Assembly (NCBI RefSeq): GCF_036195045.1
Contig: NZ_CP108100.1
Coordinates: forward strand, 3,968,001 to 4,032,000
Length of the DNA stretch: 64,000 nucleotides
Source: Streptomyces sp. NBC_00236
GTDB taxonomy: Bacteria > Actinomycetota > Actinomycetes > Streptomycetales > Streptomycetaceae
Reading direction: 5' to 3'
Every line of letters starts with the position of its first letter. Positions within the stretch are counted from its first letter, which is position 1. The notes beneath the pieces were generated by a model. The model was not told where the DNA came from and searched no databases. It was given only the letters and a program-made list of their open reading frames with translations. Position numbers and translations under genes: made by a program. Of the stretch, positions 34,308-43,393 are shown in pieces.

Positions 34308-35270
34308 ATGCGAGCCATCGCCGTCAGCTCACTCCGGGCCGATCCTGCCCTCGTCGTCGTCCCGAAGCCGGATCCGGGACCCGGCGAGGTCCGGGTGCGG
34401 ATCGAGTACGCCTCGCTCAACCCCTGTGACTGGCAGCTCGCGGACGGCACCCTGGACGGCCTCGCGCCCCAGGTGTTCCCCCTGGTCGTCGGCGTGGACT
34501 ACGCGGGCCATGTGGACATGATCGGCAGCGGCGACAACCGCTTCCGGGTCGGCGACCACGTCTTCGGCCGGGCCGGCGGTCCGGCGGCCGGTGCGGGGAC
34601 GTACGGCGACTACGTCTGTGTGCCGCAGGACTCCGCCATCGCCCTCGTCCCGCGCGGGCTGGACGCCCGGATCGCGGCCGCGCTGCCGTCGGCCGGGATG
34701 GCCGCCGCGCAGATCCTGGAGGCGGTGTCGCTCCGGGGCCACGAGAGCCTGCTGGTCGTCGGCGCGGCAGGCGGGGTCGGCAGCTGTCTGACCCAGCTCG
34801 CCAAGGCCCGGGACGTGCGCGTGATCGCCGCGGTGCGCGGTGACGAGCGTTCCCGCATGGGGTCGTTGGGCGCCGCCGTCACGATCGACGTCGCACAGGG
34901 CCCGGTGGCCGACGCGATACGGGCGTCCTGCCCGGACGGCGTCGACGCCCTGGCCGACCTGGCGTCCGCGACGCCCGAGGCCTTCGCCGCGCACGCCGCG
35001 ACGCTCCGGCCGGGCGCCGTCGCGCTGTCCACCCGCGGCGTCGCGGCCGGGGCGGCGCTCCCCGCGGCGGTGCGGGGCATCGACTTCCGGCTCGATCCGA
35101 GCCCGGTCCTGCTGGACGTGCTGGCCGCCGGCGCCGCGGACGGTGTCCTGCGCGTCCCCATCGACATCGAACTGCCCCTGGAGAAGTCCCCGCAGGCCCT
35201 GGACCGCAACCGGACCGGCGGGGCACGCGGCAAGACCGTCATCGTGCTGAAGGAGAACGGGCACTGCTGA
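34308..35270 (+). CDS. Zinc-type alcohol dehydrogenase-like / quinone oxidoreductase
   Basis: 320 residues. The N-terminal GroES-like domain contains EYASLNPCDWQLADG and VVGVDYAGHVDMIG; the Rossmann part has LLVVGAAGGVGSCLTQLAKAR (NADP(H) motif). No structural-zinc Cys cluster is seen, so it is a zinc-free MDR-type NADPH oxidoreductase (quinone/enone reductase). ATG 34308 is 8 bases after GGAGG; an in-frame GTG lies at 34302. The substrate is unknown. Confidence 0.83.
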   Translation: MRAIAVSSLRADPALVVVPKPDPGPGEVRVRIEYASLNPCDWQLADGTLDGLAPQVFPLVVGVDYAGHVDMIGSGDNRFRVGDHVFGRAGGPAAGAGTYGDYVCVPQDSAIALVPRGLDARIAAALPSAGMAAAQILEAVSLRGHESLLVVGAAGGVGSCLTQLAKARDVRVIAAVRGDERSRMGSLGAAVTIDVAQGPVADAIRASCPDGVDALADLASATPEAFAAHAATLRPGAVALSTRGVAAGAALPAAVRGIDFRLDPSPVLLDVLAAGAADGVLRVPIDIELPLEKSPQALDRNRTGGARGKTVIVLKENGHC

Positions 35271-35297
35271 ATCCGCCACGGCCGGGAGGAAGACGTC

Positions 35298-35549
35298 ATG
35301 GACGACCAGGAACGGGACATCATCGGCGGCATCGACGGACTCGTCGCGGAGGAACGCGCCCTGCGCGACCGCAACGGCCGGGAACCCGGCCTGTCCGCCG
35401 AGGAGAAGGCACGACTGCGTACCGTGGAGGTCCGGCTCGACCAGTGCTGGGACCTGCTGCGGCAACGCCGGGCCCTGAGCGAGTACGGCGAGGACCCGGC
35501 ACAGGCCCGGGTCCGCCCGGCCGACGAGGTCGAGGGGTACCGCAGCTGA
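35298..35549 (+). CDS. DUF2630 family protein
   Basis: 83 residues, helical and highly charged, with a central LSAEEKARLRTVEVRLDQCW and a following LLRQRRALSEYGEDP that match the small DUF2630 proteins found in actinobacteria. The function is unknown. GGGAGG precedes ATG 35298 by 8 bases. The FUSC gene follows after 22 bases, so a common transcript is likely. Confidence 0.75.
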   Translation: MDDQERDIIGGIDGLVAEERALRDRNGREPGLSAEEKARLRTVEVRLDQCWDLLRQRRALSEYGEDPAQARVRPADEVEGYRS

Positions 35550-35571
35550 CCGCTGCGCGGAGGGGGACGCA

Positions 35572-37548
35572 TTGACCGGCAGCAGGGCCGACGGAACCGG
35601 CCGCTCCGCCACCGCGGCGCACCGGCGCGGCACACCGCCCGTCTGGCTGCGCTACGGACTGCGTCCCCTGCCCACGCCCGTTCCCTGGGCCGCCGTCGCC
35701 CGCGCGAGTGTCGCCCTGGCCGCGCCGCTCGCCGCCGGATTCGCCGCCGACCGGCCGGTGTACGGAGCGCTGGCCTCCATGGGCGCGCTCTCCGGTGTCA
35801 TCGGCGACACCGCCGACGCGTACCGGATGCGCATCCTCAACATCGCCGTGCCGCAGGTGTTCGGCGCTCTCGGCATCATGATCGGCACCCTCGTGTACGG
35901 GACCGGCTGGGCGGCCGTCGCCGTGCTCACGGTCATCGGCCTCGTCTCCGGGATGATGTCGACGATCGGGGCCGTCGCCTCCGTGTCCGGCCTGCTGCTC
36001 CTGCTCAACTCCGTGGTGGGCGCCGGACTCCCGATGCCGGACCCGTGGTGGGTGGCGCCGCTGCTGCTGACGCTGGGCGGTCTGTTCGTCCTCGCCCTGA
36101 CGCTGCTGGCCTGGCCGTTGCGCCGGAAACTGCCGGAACGCGTCGCGGTCGCGGACACCTATCTCGCGGTCGCCGATCTGCTCGCCGCCGCCGGCACACA
36201 GGCGTACGAGGAGAAGCGACAGGCCGTCACCGAGTCGCTCAACACCTCCTACGACCTGGTCCTCGCCCGCCGCGCCCGCTATCACGGCCGCAGCGGCACC
36301 ATGGTGCGGATGCTCTCCCAGCTCAACGTGGTGATCCCGCTGGTCGAGGCGGCGCCCGCGGTGCACGTACGAGGGATCCTGCTGCCCGACGAGATCCCGG
36401 CGGCGGTCCGGGTACTGGCCGAGGACATCGAGGAGACCCGCACCGGCGGCGACCAACCCCGCCTGCCGCCGGCCGACTCACCCGCCACCCGCGCGGTGGA
36501 CAGCGCGCTGCGCCATGCCGCCGCCGTCGTGCACAAGGCCGACCCCGACCCGTACAACGTCGACGACCGGCTCGGCCGGCCCGCGGCCCTCGGGGTACGC
36601 GTCCGGCGCGCCACCCGCAACGTCGTGCTGTCCGGGCCCTCCTGGCGGTACGGGCTGCGCCTCGCGCTCTGCATCGGGCTGGCCCAGGCGCTGACCTCGC
36701 TGATCGACGTGCCGCGCTCGTACTGGGTGGCGCTGACCGTCACCTTCGTGCTCAAGCCCGACTTCGGCTCGGTGTTCTCCCGGGCCGTGCTGCGTTCCGT
36801 GGGCACGGCCGCGGGGCTCGTCATCGCGGCCCCGGTGCTCGCGGAGGTACCGATCGGCTGGTGGGACGTGCCGGTGATGATGCTGCTCGCCGCGCTGATC
36901 CCGGCGCTGACGGCGAAGGGGTACGCCTTTCAGACCGCGGCCGTCACTCCGGTCATCCTGCTCCTGTCGGACCTGCTGAACCACGAGGGCGTACATCTGG
37001 TCTGGCCACGCTTCCTGGACAGCCTGATCGGCTGCGCCATCGTGCTGGTGGCCGGATATCTGCTGTGGCCGGAGAGCTGGCACTCCCGGATCGGCCGACG
37101 GCTGGCCGACGCGGTCGCGGACATCGCGGACTATGTGGGGGTCGCGTTCGAGCCGGGCGGCGAGGGCGACCGTGCCGAACGGGTCCGCGCCCGCCGCCGC
37201 ATCTACCGCGATCTGTCGTCCGTACGCTCCGAGTTCCAGCGCGCCCTGACCGAGCCGCCGCCCACCGGAACCCGCGCCGCCGCGTGGTGGCCGCTGGTCG
37301 TGGCCGTGGAACGCATCGTCGACGCCACGACGGCCGCCCGTGTCCGCGTCAACCACGGAGCCGAGGAACCGGAACCGGCGGAGGTGGCCGCGGTCCAGGC
37401 CCAGCTCCGCGAACTGGCCGAAGGCGTGCGGACCAGCAAGGTCCTGGTGGCGGTACGCACCGAACTCCCCGGGGACGAGGAGGGCGTCCTGGCACCCCTG
37501 CGCCAGGAAGTGGCGGCCGCCCGGGCCATCGCCTCACCCGAGCCCTAG
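35572..37548 (+). CDS. FUSC family aromatic acid exporter-like membrane protein
   Basis: 658 residues, two halves. The N-terminal membrane domain (about 40-210) holds six hydrophobic segments. The second (about 350-500) starts RYGLRLALCIGLAQALTSLI and contains PRSYWVALTVTFVLKPDFG, the FUSC signature. A basic/acidic C-terminal cytoplasmic tail follows. FUSC proteins are inner-membrane exporters of organic acids or related solutes. The start is a TTG at 35572 with GGAGGGGG seven bases away, an unusual but clear start. Confidence 0.85.
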   Translation: MTGSRADGTGRSATAAHRRGTPPVWLRYGLRPLPTPVPWAAVARASVALAAPLAAGFAADRPVYGALASMGALSGVIGDTADAYRMRILNIAVPQVFGALGIMIGTLVYGTGWAAVAVLTVIGLVSGMMSTIGAVASVSGLLLLLNSVVGAGLPMPDPWWVAPLLLTLGGLFVLALTLLAWPLRRKLPERVAVADTYLAVADLLAAAGTQAYEEKRQAVTESLNTSYDLVLARRARYHGRSGTMVRMLSQLNVVIPLVEAAPAVHVRGILLPDEIPAAVRVLAEDIEETRTGGDQPRLPPADSPATRAVDSALRHAAAVVHKADPDPYNVDDRLGRPAALGVRVRRATRNVVLSGPSWRYGLRLALCIGLAQALTSLIDVPRSYWVALTVTFVLKPDFGSVFSRAVLRSVGTAAGLVIAAPVLAEVPIGWWDVPVMMLLAALIPALTAKGYAFQTAAVTPVILLLSDLLNHEGVHLVWPRFLDSLIGCAIVLVAGYLLWPESWHSRIGRRLADAVADIADYVGVAFEPGGEGDRAERVRARRRIYRDLSSVRSEFQRALTEPPPTGTRAAAWWPLVVAVERIVDATTAARVRVNHGAEEPEPAEVAAVQAQLRELAEGVRTSKVLVAVRTELPGDEEGVLAPLRQEVAAARAIASPEP

Positions 37549-37572
37549 GACGTGTTTCGGAAGTCCCGCCCG

Positions 37573-37980
37573 CTACTCCGCGGACTCGGGCCCCGCACCC
37601 CGCAGCCGGTCCATCTCGCGCCGGTCCCGCTTCGTCGGCCGCCCCGCGCCCCGGTCGCGTACCGGCACCTGGATCGCGGCCTCGCGCGGCGGCGGGGGCG
37701 GGCTGTTGTCGACGAAGCACTCCACCGCCACCGGTGCCCCGACCCGCTTCTTCACGATCTTCGACACGACCACGACCCGGTCCCGGCCGTCGTGCCGCAG
37801 CCGCACCTCGTCGCCGACGCGCAACGCCTGGGCCGGCTTGGCCCGCTCGCCCGCGACCTTCACATGACCCGCGCGGCAGGCGGCGGCGGCCTGCGCCCGG
37901 GTCTTCGTGAGCCGGACCGACCAGATCCAGACATCGACCCGAACGCTGCCTGCCGCCTGCGGCGCCTCACCGGAAACCAT
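37573..37980 (-). CDS. S4 domain RNA-binding protein (Hsp15-like)
   Basis: 135 residues. The N-terminal S4 domain (about 13-75) carries VRVDVWIWSVRLTKTRAQAA and GHVKVAGERAKPAQALRVGD, the pattern of heat-shock protein Hsp15, which recycles stalled 50S subunits. The C-terminus is a basic, Pro-rich tail (DRGAGRPTKRDRREMDRL) also seen in that group. It is convergent with the FUSC gene. Divergence from Hsp15 in the tail leaves the exact role open. Confidence 0.85.
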   Translation of the reverse strand: MVSGEAPQAAGSVRVDVWIWSVRLTKTRAQAAAACRAGHVKVAGERAKPAQALRVGDEVRLRHDGRDRVVVVSKIVKKRVGAPVAVECFVDNSPPPPPREAAIQVPVRDRGAGRPTKRDRREMDRLRGAGPESAE

Positions 37981-38041
37981 GGGACGACTGTAATGCGGCG
38001 GACTGTCCTTCGGCGGCCCGTACGGAGGTGGCCGCCCGGGA

Positions 38042-39712
38042 TCAGCCGAAGTCGCCGATCACCTCGGACAAGTTGTAGCTGTACACCTCCCGCTTGCACG
38101 TCGGGCACTTCGTGGCGTCCGGCGCGTGCTCGCTCAGCGACCAGAGCTGGGGTGCGAACCCGTCACCGCGCCCATGGGCGAGGTAGAGGTCCTCGGGCCC
38201 GAACGACGTCTGCAGGGTCTTCGGGTTGCCGACCAGCTGCGTCGTTCCGCCGACCGTGCCCGGGGTGGCCTGGAGCAGCCGGCCGTTGTCGTAGGCGTTG
38301 CTGCGGTGGAAGTACCACTTGCCCTCGTACCGCATCGCGCCCTGGATCTTGTGCCACAGGTCCTCGTCGCCGAACGCCGCCCCGGTGGGCAGACCGTAGG
38401 CCTCGTCGGCGCTCGCGGCGGTCCCGGTCGCACCCTCGACCGCGGCGGTCAGCGCGCTCATCGGATAGGCGCCCACCCGCCCGGGGCTGGTGCCGCCGTT
38501 GTTGGTGTTGCAGTACTCGCCGAGGACCATGTGGTCGGTGTCGGTGCGGTCCAGCGAGACGTACGAGGCCTTCGGCCGGCCGGTCGCGTAGCACTGGTTC
38601 AGGCTGGTGGTGCCGCCGTTCTTCGCCGTGGTGAACTTCAGCGTGGCGACCTGCGGCATGACGTAGCGGTAGCCGTACGCGTACCAGACGTTGTTCTGCC
38701 GGCCGACCTGCTTCTTGTCCTGGACGTCACTTTCGAGGCCGTCCGGCGTCGGGTCGTTGACGGCCGCGTCGTTGTCCGGGTTGAGGTCCATGATCGTGCG
38801 GAGGTCGAACACCCGCAGGCCGTTGGCGGTGTCGGCGACGTAGAGGTAGTTGCCGTACCAGACCATGCCGCCCGCGTGGATGCCGTTCTGCGCGGCGCAG
38901 CCCGTGACGATGACGGGGTTGCACCGGCCCTCGCGCGCGTGCAGGGCGTCGAAGGATATGTGGTCCTTGGAGTTGATGTAGGGCCACACCAGGAGCACAT
39001 GCCGGTACTTTCCGGTGGCCTGGTTGAAGAAGGTGACCCGGATGCCCTTCTCGTTGCAGGCGTCCGACGCGGAACTCTCCAGACAGTTGTCGCGCCCCGC
39101 GATGTAGTCGCTTCGTCCCGGGTTCACCGCGTCGTAGCTGCCCACGGCGACCGGCTCGGCGTCGGACGTGCCCCAGTCCTCGTCCTCCTGTGCGTCCGAG
39201 ACACCCGAGATGGCCTGCGGCACCCATTCCTTGGACGTCGCGTCGTCGTCGGCCTTCCAGCAGATCCGGTGGCTGACGGTCAGGTCGGGGCCGTAGATAC
39301 CGGCGGCACCGCAGTCGGCGGCCGGGCGGTTGGCCTGCTCCAGCAGTTCCGTGAGGCCCTGCTTCGGGAGTCCCGCGTCCAGCTTCGTCACGAGCCCGGA
39401 CAGGTCCGTGCCCTTGGCCAGCTTGAAGTCGGCGGGGCGCCCCGGCACCGGGGCCGCCGCCACGGCGCCCCTGCTCGCACCGGCCGCGGCGGCGCCGGCC
39501 AAGTCGTCCTGCTCACTCTCGGGTTCGTCGTCGAAGCCGTCGTCCGGCATGCCTTCGTGCTCCGGTACGGGATCGTCCGCGGCCGGGATCCCCGAGGCCG
39601 GTCCGGCGATGGGCGCCGCGCTCGCACCGACCGTGGGCGCGAGGCCGGAAAGCATCGCCCCGGCCGCCACCGCACAGGCCGCGAGACGTATTCGGCGGGA
39701 TGGGTTCTTCAT
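38042..39712 (-). CDS. Secreted protein of unknown function with acidic linker
   Basis: 556 residues. The Sec-type signal peptide is [20 protein letters not shown] with an APTVGASA cleavage region. An acidic/Ala linker (about 36-85) follows, then a beta-rich domain of about 430 residues with many [18 protein letters not shown] strands, reminiscent of a propeller, and a C-terminal CPTC motif. Numerous Cys (for example [12 protein letters not shown]) suggest disulfides outside the cell. No family was recognised. ATG 39712 is supported by the signal peptide. It is divergent from the VWA gene across a 322-base gap. Confidence 0.75.
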   Translation of the reverse strand: MKNPSRRIRLAACAVAAGAMLSGLAPTVGASAAPIAGPASGIPAADDPVPEHEGMPDDGFDDEPESEQDDLAGAAAAGASRGAVAAAPVPGRPADFKLAKGTDLSGLVTKLDAGLPKQGLTELLEQANRPAADCGAAGIYGPDLTVSHRICWKADDDATSKEWVPQAISGVSDAQEDEDWGTSDAEPVAVGSYDAVNPGRSDYIAGRDNCLESSASDACNEKGIRVTFFNQATGKYRHVLLVWPYINSKDHISFDALHAREGRCNPVIVTGCAAQNGIHAGGMVWYGNYLYVADTANGLRVFDLRTIMDLNPDNDAAVNDPTPDGLESDVQDKKQVGRQNNVWYAYGYRYVMPQVATLKFTTAKNGGTTSLNQCYATGRPKASYVSLDRTDTDHMVLGEYCNTNNGGTSPGRVGAYPMSALTAAVEGATGTAASADEAYGLPTGAAFGDEDLWHKIQGAMRYEGKWYFHRSNAYDNGRLLQATPGTVGGTTQLVGNPKTLQTSFGPEDLYLAHGRGDGFAPQLWSLSEHAPDATKCPTCKREVYSYNLSEVIGDFG

Positions 39713-40034
39713 ACGAGAGCCCTTCTTTTCACATCTGCGGATAACGGAAACGGTGCCCCTGACTGTTTGTCAGACGCACCGGCCGCTCACGCTAGCAACG
39801 CGAACAGGCACCTCGAAGGCGTGTGTGAACGACTTACCGATGACATCCATGAGGTCCCCACACCCCGGTCACAGGACTCGGTACGGGATCGTTTGCGGTT
39901 CAGTTCTCCCACGGGCGGGCCGCGCCGACGAAGGGCCGGATCCGGCCGCTAACCTTACGTATCCGCCCTGGCCAGGGATCAATTCCCGCAGTACGGACAT
40001 TCATCGCACCCAACTCATGCGAAAGGCCTCGCCC
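39713..40034. other. Intergenic region between divergent secreted-protein and VWA genes
   Basis: 322 bases with no gene. It has AAAGG eight bases before ATG 40035, a small dyad CTGAC-GTCAG near 39760-39776, and a perfect GGCCGGATCCGGCC palindrome about 100 bases before the VWA start. Promoters for both genes must lie here, but no convincing -35/-10 pair was found by eye. Confidence 0.5.
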
Positions 40035-41441
40035 ATGGGCATTCGGAGCTTGCTGCGCAAGGTGTTCGGCCGTGACCGCACGGAGCAGGACGAGCCGACG
40101 ACGGCCACGGTCCCGGCCCAGGGCGAGCGCACCCTGGCCCCGGAGCCGGTGACGGTGGACGAGCCCGCGGCCGAACCCGCCCCGGCGGTCAAGGTGTCGG
40201 TACCGGCCCCGGCCTCTTCGGAGTCGGCCCCGTCCACCACGTCCCGGTCCACGAAGGACGACGCCGGGGTGGCGGCGGACCTGGTGGCCGCGGCCTTCGA
40301 CAAGGCCGCCGCGCCCGCCCCCAAGACCGCTCCCACGGTTCCGTCACAGGGATCGGGGTCCCGGACGAAGCCGGTGGAGGCTGCCGAGCCGGTGCAGGCG
40401 GCGGAGACCGTGGAGGCTGCCGAGCCGGTGCAGGCCGAGGCCGTGGAGCCGGTGGCCCCGCCCGCTCCGGAGGTCGAAGCGGAACCCGTGGCGGCCGTCG
40501 TGGTGCCGGAGCCCGAGGCCGTGGTGCCGGAGCCCGAGGAGACGGCGGCCGAGGCCCCTGCCGCAGTGGTCGAGCCCGAGCCGGTCGTGGCCGAGGCCCT
40601 TGCCGAGCCCGAACCGGTCGTCGCGGAACCGGTCGCGGAGCCCGAGCCGGTCGTGGCCGCGGCGGTCGCCGAGCCCGAACCGATCACGATCGACATGGAC
40701 CCGGCCCCCGAACCGGAACCGACCCCCGAGCCCCTGGCCGAGGCGGCCCCCGCCGCCCCCGCCGGCAAGCCCGCGCTCACCCTCGCCAAGGTCAAGGCCC
40801 GCGCGCCCGAGCTCGTGGGGCCGTACAAGGCCGCCCAGGCCGGGCTGAAGGCGCACGGCCTCACCGGCCTGCGCGCCACCGTCTACCTGGTCCTGGACCG
40901 CTCCGGTTCCATGCGGCCGTTCTACAAGGACGGCAGCGCCCAGCACCTGGGCGACCGCACGCTCGCGCTCGCCGCACACCTCGACGAGAGCGCCACCGTC
41001 CAGGTCGTGTTCTTCTCGACCGACATCGACGGCACCGCCACGGTCGGACTGGAGGGCCACGAGGGCCGCATCGACGAGCTCAACGCGGGACTCGGACGGC
41101 TCGGCCGGACGAACTACCACCGCGCCGTCGAAGAGGTCGTCACGCACTACGAGAAGTCCGGGTCCACCGGGCCGGCGCTGGTGATCTTCCAGACCGACGG
41201 CCCGCCGGACGTCAAGCAGGCCGCCCGGCAGGCGATCGACGACGCGGCACGGCTGCCGCTGTTCTTCCAGTTCGTCGCGTTCGGCGACGAGGACGCGAAG
41301 GGCTTCGACTTCCTGCGGAAGCTGGACGCCCCGAACGCCGGCTTCTTCCACGCGGGCCCCGCCCCGCGCGAGGTCGCGGACGCCGCGTTCTACCGCGAGG
41401 CGCTGGCCGCGCTGCCCGCCTGGGTCGCCGCCAACGCCTGA
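40035..41441 (+). CDS. VWA domain protein with long Pro/Glu/Ala linker
   Basis: 468 residues. After [15 protein letters not shown] there is a low-complexity stretch of about 200 residues rich in PE/PV/EA repeats. A globular VWA domain starts near 285 ([13 protein letters not shown], the DxSxS metal-ion-dependent adhesion motif) and the rest is a TerF/TerY-type VWA core with [11 protein letters not shown] domains bind protein partners through Mg2+; TerF-like ones occur with tellurite-resistance TerD proteins. No Ter gene is adjacent, so the partner is unknown. AAAGG precedes ATG 40035. It overlaps the opposing histidine kinase gene by 52 bases. Confidence 0.8.
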   Translation: MGIRSLLRKVFGRDRTEQDEPTTATVPAQGERTLAPEPVTVDEPAAEPAPAVKVSVPAPASSESAPSTTSRSTKDDAGVAADLVAAAFDKAAAPAPKTAPTVPSQGSGSRTKPVEAAEPVQAAETVEAAEPVQAEAVEPVAPPAPEVEAEPVAAVVVPEPEAVVPEPEETAAEAPAAVVEPEPVVAEALAEPEPVVAEPVAEPEPVVAAAVAEPEPITIDMDPAPEPEPTPEPLAEAAPAAPAGKPALTLAKVKARAPELVGPYKAAQAGLKAHGLTGLRATVYLVLDRSGSMRPFYKDGSAQHLGDRTLALAAHLDESATVQVVFFSTDIDGTATVGLEGHEGRIDELNAGLGRLGRTNYHRAVEEVVTHYEKSGSTGPALVIFQTDGPPDVKQAARQAIDDAARLPLFFQFVAFGDEDAKGFDFLRKLDAPNAGFFHAGPAPREVADAAFYREALAALPAWVAANA

Positions 41442-42586
41442 TCCACCGGGAGTCGTACGGTCACGGCGAGCCCGCCCTCCGGGCCCGGCACCGCCGTGAC
41501 CGTACCGCCGTGCGCCAGGGCGATGGAGCGGACGATCGAAAGACCGAGTCCCGAGCCCGCCCCCATCCGGTCCTTGCCCTCACCGCGCCGGAACGGCTCG
41601 AACAGGCCCGGGATGTCGGCCGCCTCCACCACCGGACCGCTGTTGCGCACCTCCAGCAGCGCACCCGCGCCCGCCGGCACCAGGGACACCTCCACACTCC
41701 CGCCGGGCACGTTGTACGTCACCGCGTTGGCCACCAGATTGGCCACCAGCTGGGCCAGCAGCGGCCGGTTCCCGCGCACCACGCAGAGCTCGGCGTCGGC
41801 CGCCACCCCCGGGTACCGGCCCGCCTCCTCCGCCACCACCCGGTCCAGGTCCACGGCTTCCCGCTCGCCCTTCTCCAGGCCGCGCTCGCTGCGCGCCAGC
41901 ACCAGCAGGCCCTCGATGAGCCGCTCACTGCGCCGGTTGTTGTCCAGGAGCGTCTGCCGGGTGCGTACGAGATCGTCCGGAGTCGGGTCCTCCAGGCCCA
42001 CCTGGATCGCCGCCCGCTGGGTGGCCAGCGGTGTGCGCAGCTCGTGCGAGGCGTTGGCGATGAACCGGCGCTGGCTGTCGAAGGCCTTCTCCAGCCGGGC
42101 AAGCAGCGCGTCCAGCGTGTCACCCAGCTCCTTCAACTCGTCGTCGGGCCCGCTGGAGGCGATCCGCTCGTGCAGTGTGTGCGCGGAGAGCCGGCGCGCC
42201 TTCGCGGTCATCTCGTGGACGGGCCGCAGGAGCCGCCCGGCCGTCCACCACCCCACGCCCACCGCGCACGCCGTCATCACGAGCAGGGCGGCCGCGGACC
42301 AGTTGAGGAGCTGGTCCCCGGCCGCGTTGCTGACATCGTCGGTGAGGTCGTAGACGGTCGGCGGCCCGAGGCTGCCCCGGGTGACGAGAGGACCGTTGAC
42401 GGCGTATCCGGGCTGGACGACCGCGGCGGTACGGGCGATGGCGCGGGCCTGCGAGTCGGTACCGGCCCGGGAGGCGAGGTTGACCGTGGCGAGGAGCGCG
42501 GTGCCGAGGACCAGGAAGACGCCCCCGTACACGAGCGCGATGCGGGTCCTGATCGTGGCGTGCGGCACCCGTGCCCAGATACTCAC
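41390..42586 (-). CDS. Sensor histidine kinase
   Basis: 398 residues. Two membrane helices (about 15-35 and 95-120) flank a short extracellular domain. A HAMP-like segment (from [12 protein letters not shown]), the phospho-acceptor box [10 protein letters not shown], and a catalytic HATPase_c part with N box NLVANAVTY and G-box [13 protein letters not shown] follow. Stop 41390 lies inside the 3' end of the opposing VWA gene. Its ATG overlaps the response-regulator stop by 4 bases, so the pair is translationally coupled. The signal is unknown. Confidence 0.9.
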   Translation of the reverse strand: MSIWARVPHATIRTRIALVYGGVFLVLGTALLATVNLASRAGTDSQARAIARTAAVVQPGYAVNGPLVTRGSLGPPTVYDLTDDVSNAAGDQLLNWSAAALLVMTACAVGVGWWTAGRLLRPVHEMTAKARRLSAHTLHERIASSGPDDELKELGDTLDALLARLEKAFDSQRRFIANASHELRTPLATQRAAIQVGLEDPTPDDLVRTRQTLLDNNRRSERLIEGLLVLARSERGLEKGEREAVDLDRVVAEEAGRYPGVAADAELCVVRGNRPLLAQLVANLVANAVTYNVPGGSVEVSLVPAGAGALLEVRNSGPVVEAADIPGLFEPFRRGEGKDRMGAGSGLGLSIVRSIALAHGGTVTAVPGPEGGLAVTVRLPVDQALAATQAGSAASASR

Positions 42587-43236
42587 AGGGCGTACCCCAC
42601 GCCCTGGACGGTACGGATCAGGGCCGGCTCCCCGAGCTTTCCGCGCAGCTTGCTCATGCAGACGCGGACGGCTCCGGTGAAGGGGTCGGCGTTGGCGTCC
42701 CAGGCCCGCTCCAGGAGCTCCTCGGCGCTGACCGTCCCGCCGTCGGCCTCCAGGAGCAACTGGAGCACGGTGAACTCCTTCGGCGAGAGGTCCAGCTCCC
42801 GGCCGTCCCGGGTCGCGGTGCGGCGCACGGTGTCGAGCCGGATGCCGTGCCGCACCAGCTGCGGCGGTACGGGGCGGGCGCTGCGCCGGCGCAGGGCGCG
42901 GACCCGCGACACGAGCTCGGGGAACTCGAACGGCTTGCCCAGGTAGTCGTCGGCACCCAGGTCGAGGCCGGAGACGCGGTCCTCCATGGACCCGGCGGCC
43001 GTCAGCATCAGGATCCTGGTCCGGGAGCCGGAGGCGACAAGACCGCGGGCCACGTCGTCGCCGTGCACCCGGGGCAGATCGCGGTCCAGGACGACGACGT
43101 CGTAGTCGTGCAGCCCCAGGTAGGCCTGGGCGGCGTCACCGCTGTACACCGTGTCGACGGCGAACCCGGCCCGCCGCAGTCCGGTGGCGACGAGCTCCGC
43201 CAGGATCTCCTCGTCCTCGGCGACCAGTACCCGCAT
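42583..43236 (-). CDS. OmpR/PhoB family response regulator
   Basis: 217 residues. The receiver domain (about 1-115) has phospho-acceptor D51 in VVVLDRDLPR, acidic cluster EDEE and conserved Lys in GKPFEF. The winged-helix DNA-binding domain (about 125-217) ends with [12 protein letters not shown], the OmpR-type wing. Its stop overlaps the start of the cognate histidine kinase gene at 42586 by 4 bases. ATG 43236 is preferred over upstream frames. The target genes are unknown; the VWA gene next door is a candidate. Confidence 0.92.
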   Translation of the reverse strand: MRVLVAEDEEILAELVATGLRRAGFAVDTVYSGDAAQAYLGLHDYDVVVLDRDLPRVHGDDVARGLVASGSRTRILMLTAAGSMEDRVSGLDLGADDYLGKPFEFPELVSRVRALRRRSARPVPPQLVRHGIRLDTVRRTATRDGRELDLSPKEFTVLQLLLEADGGTVSAEELLERAWDANADPFTGAVRVCMSKLRGKLGEPALIRTVQGVGYAL

Positions 43237-43393
43237 CGTGATGTCCCCTGCCTCGTGCATGCGTGTCCACTCCCTCCCAGGATGCGTCTTTGCTACCGGA
43301 ACAGATGTTTCGCAAAGCTCTCCGCGCTCCCGGCACTCCCGGCCGGGTTTATCGGTGTGAGTGGATCTCCCCCGGACCGTTAGGATTTCGACC

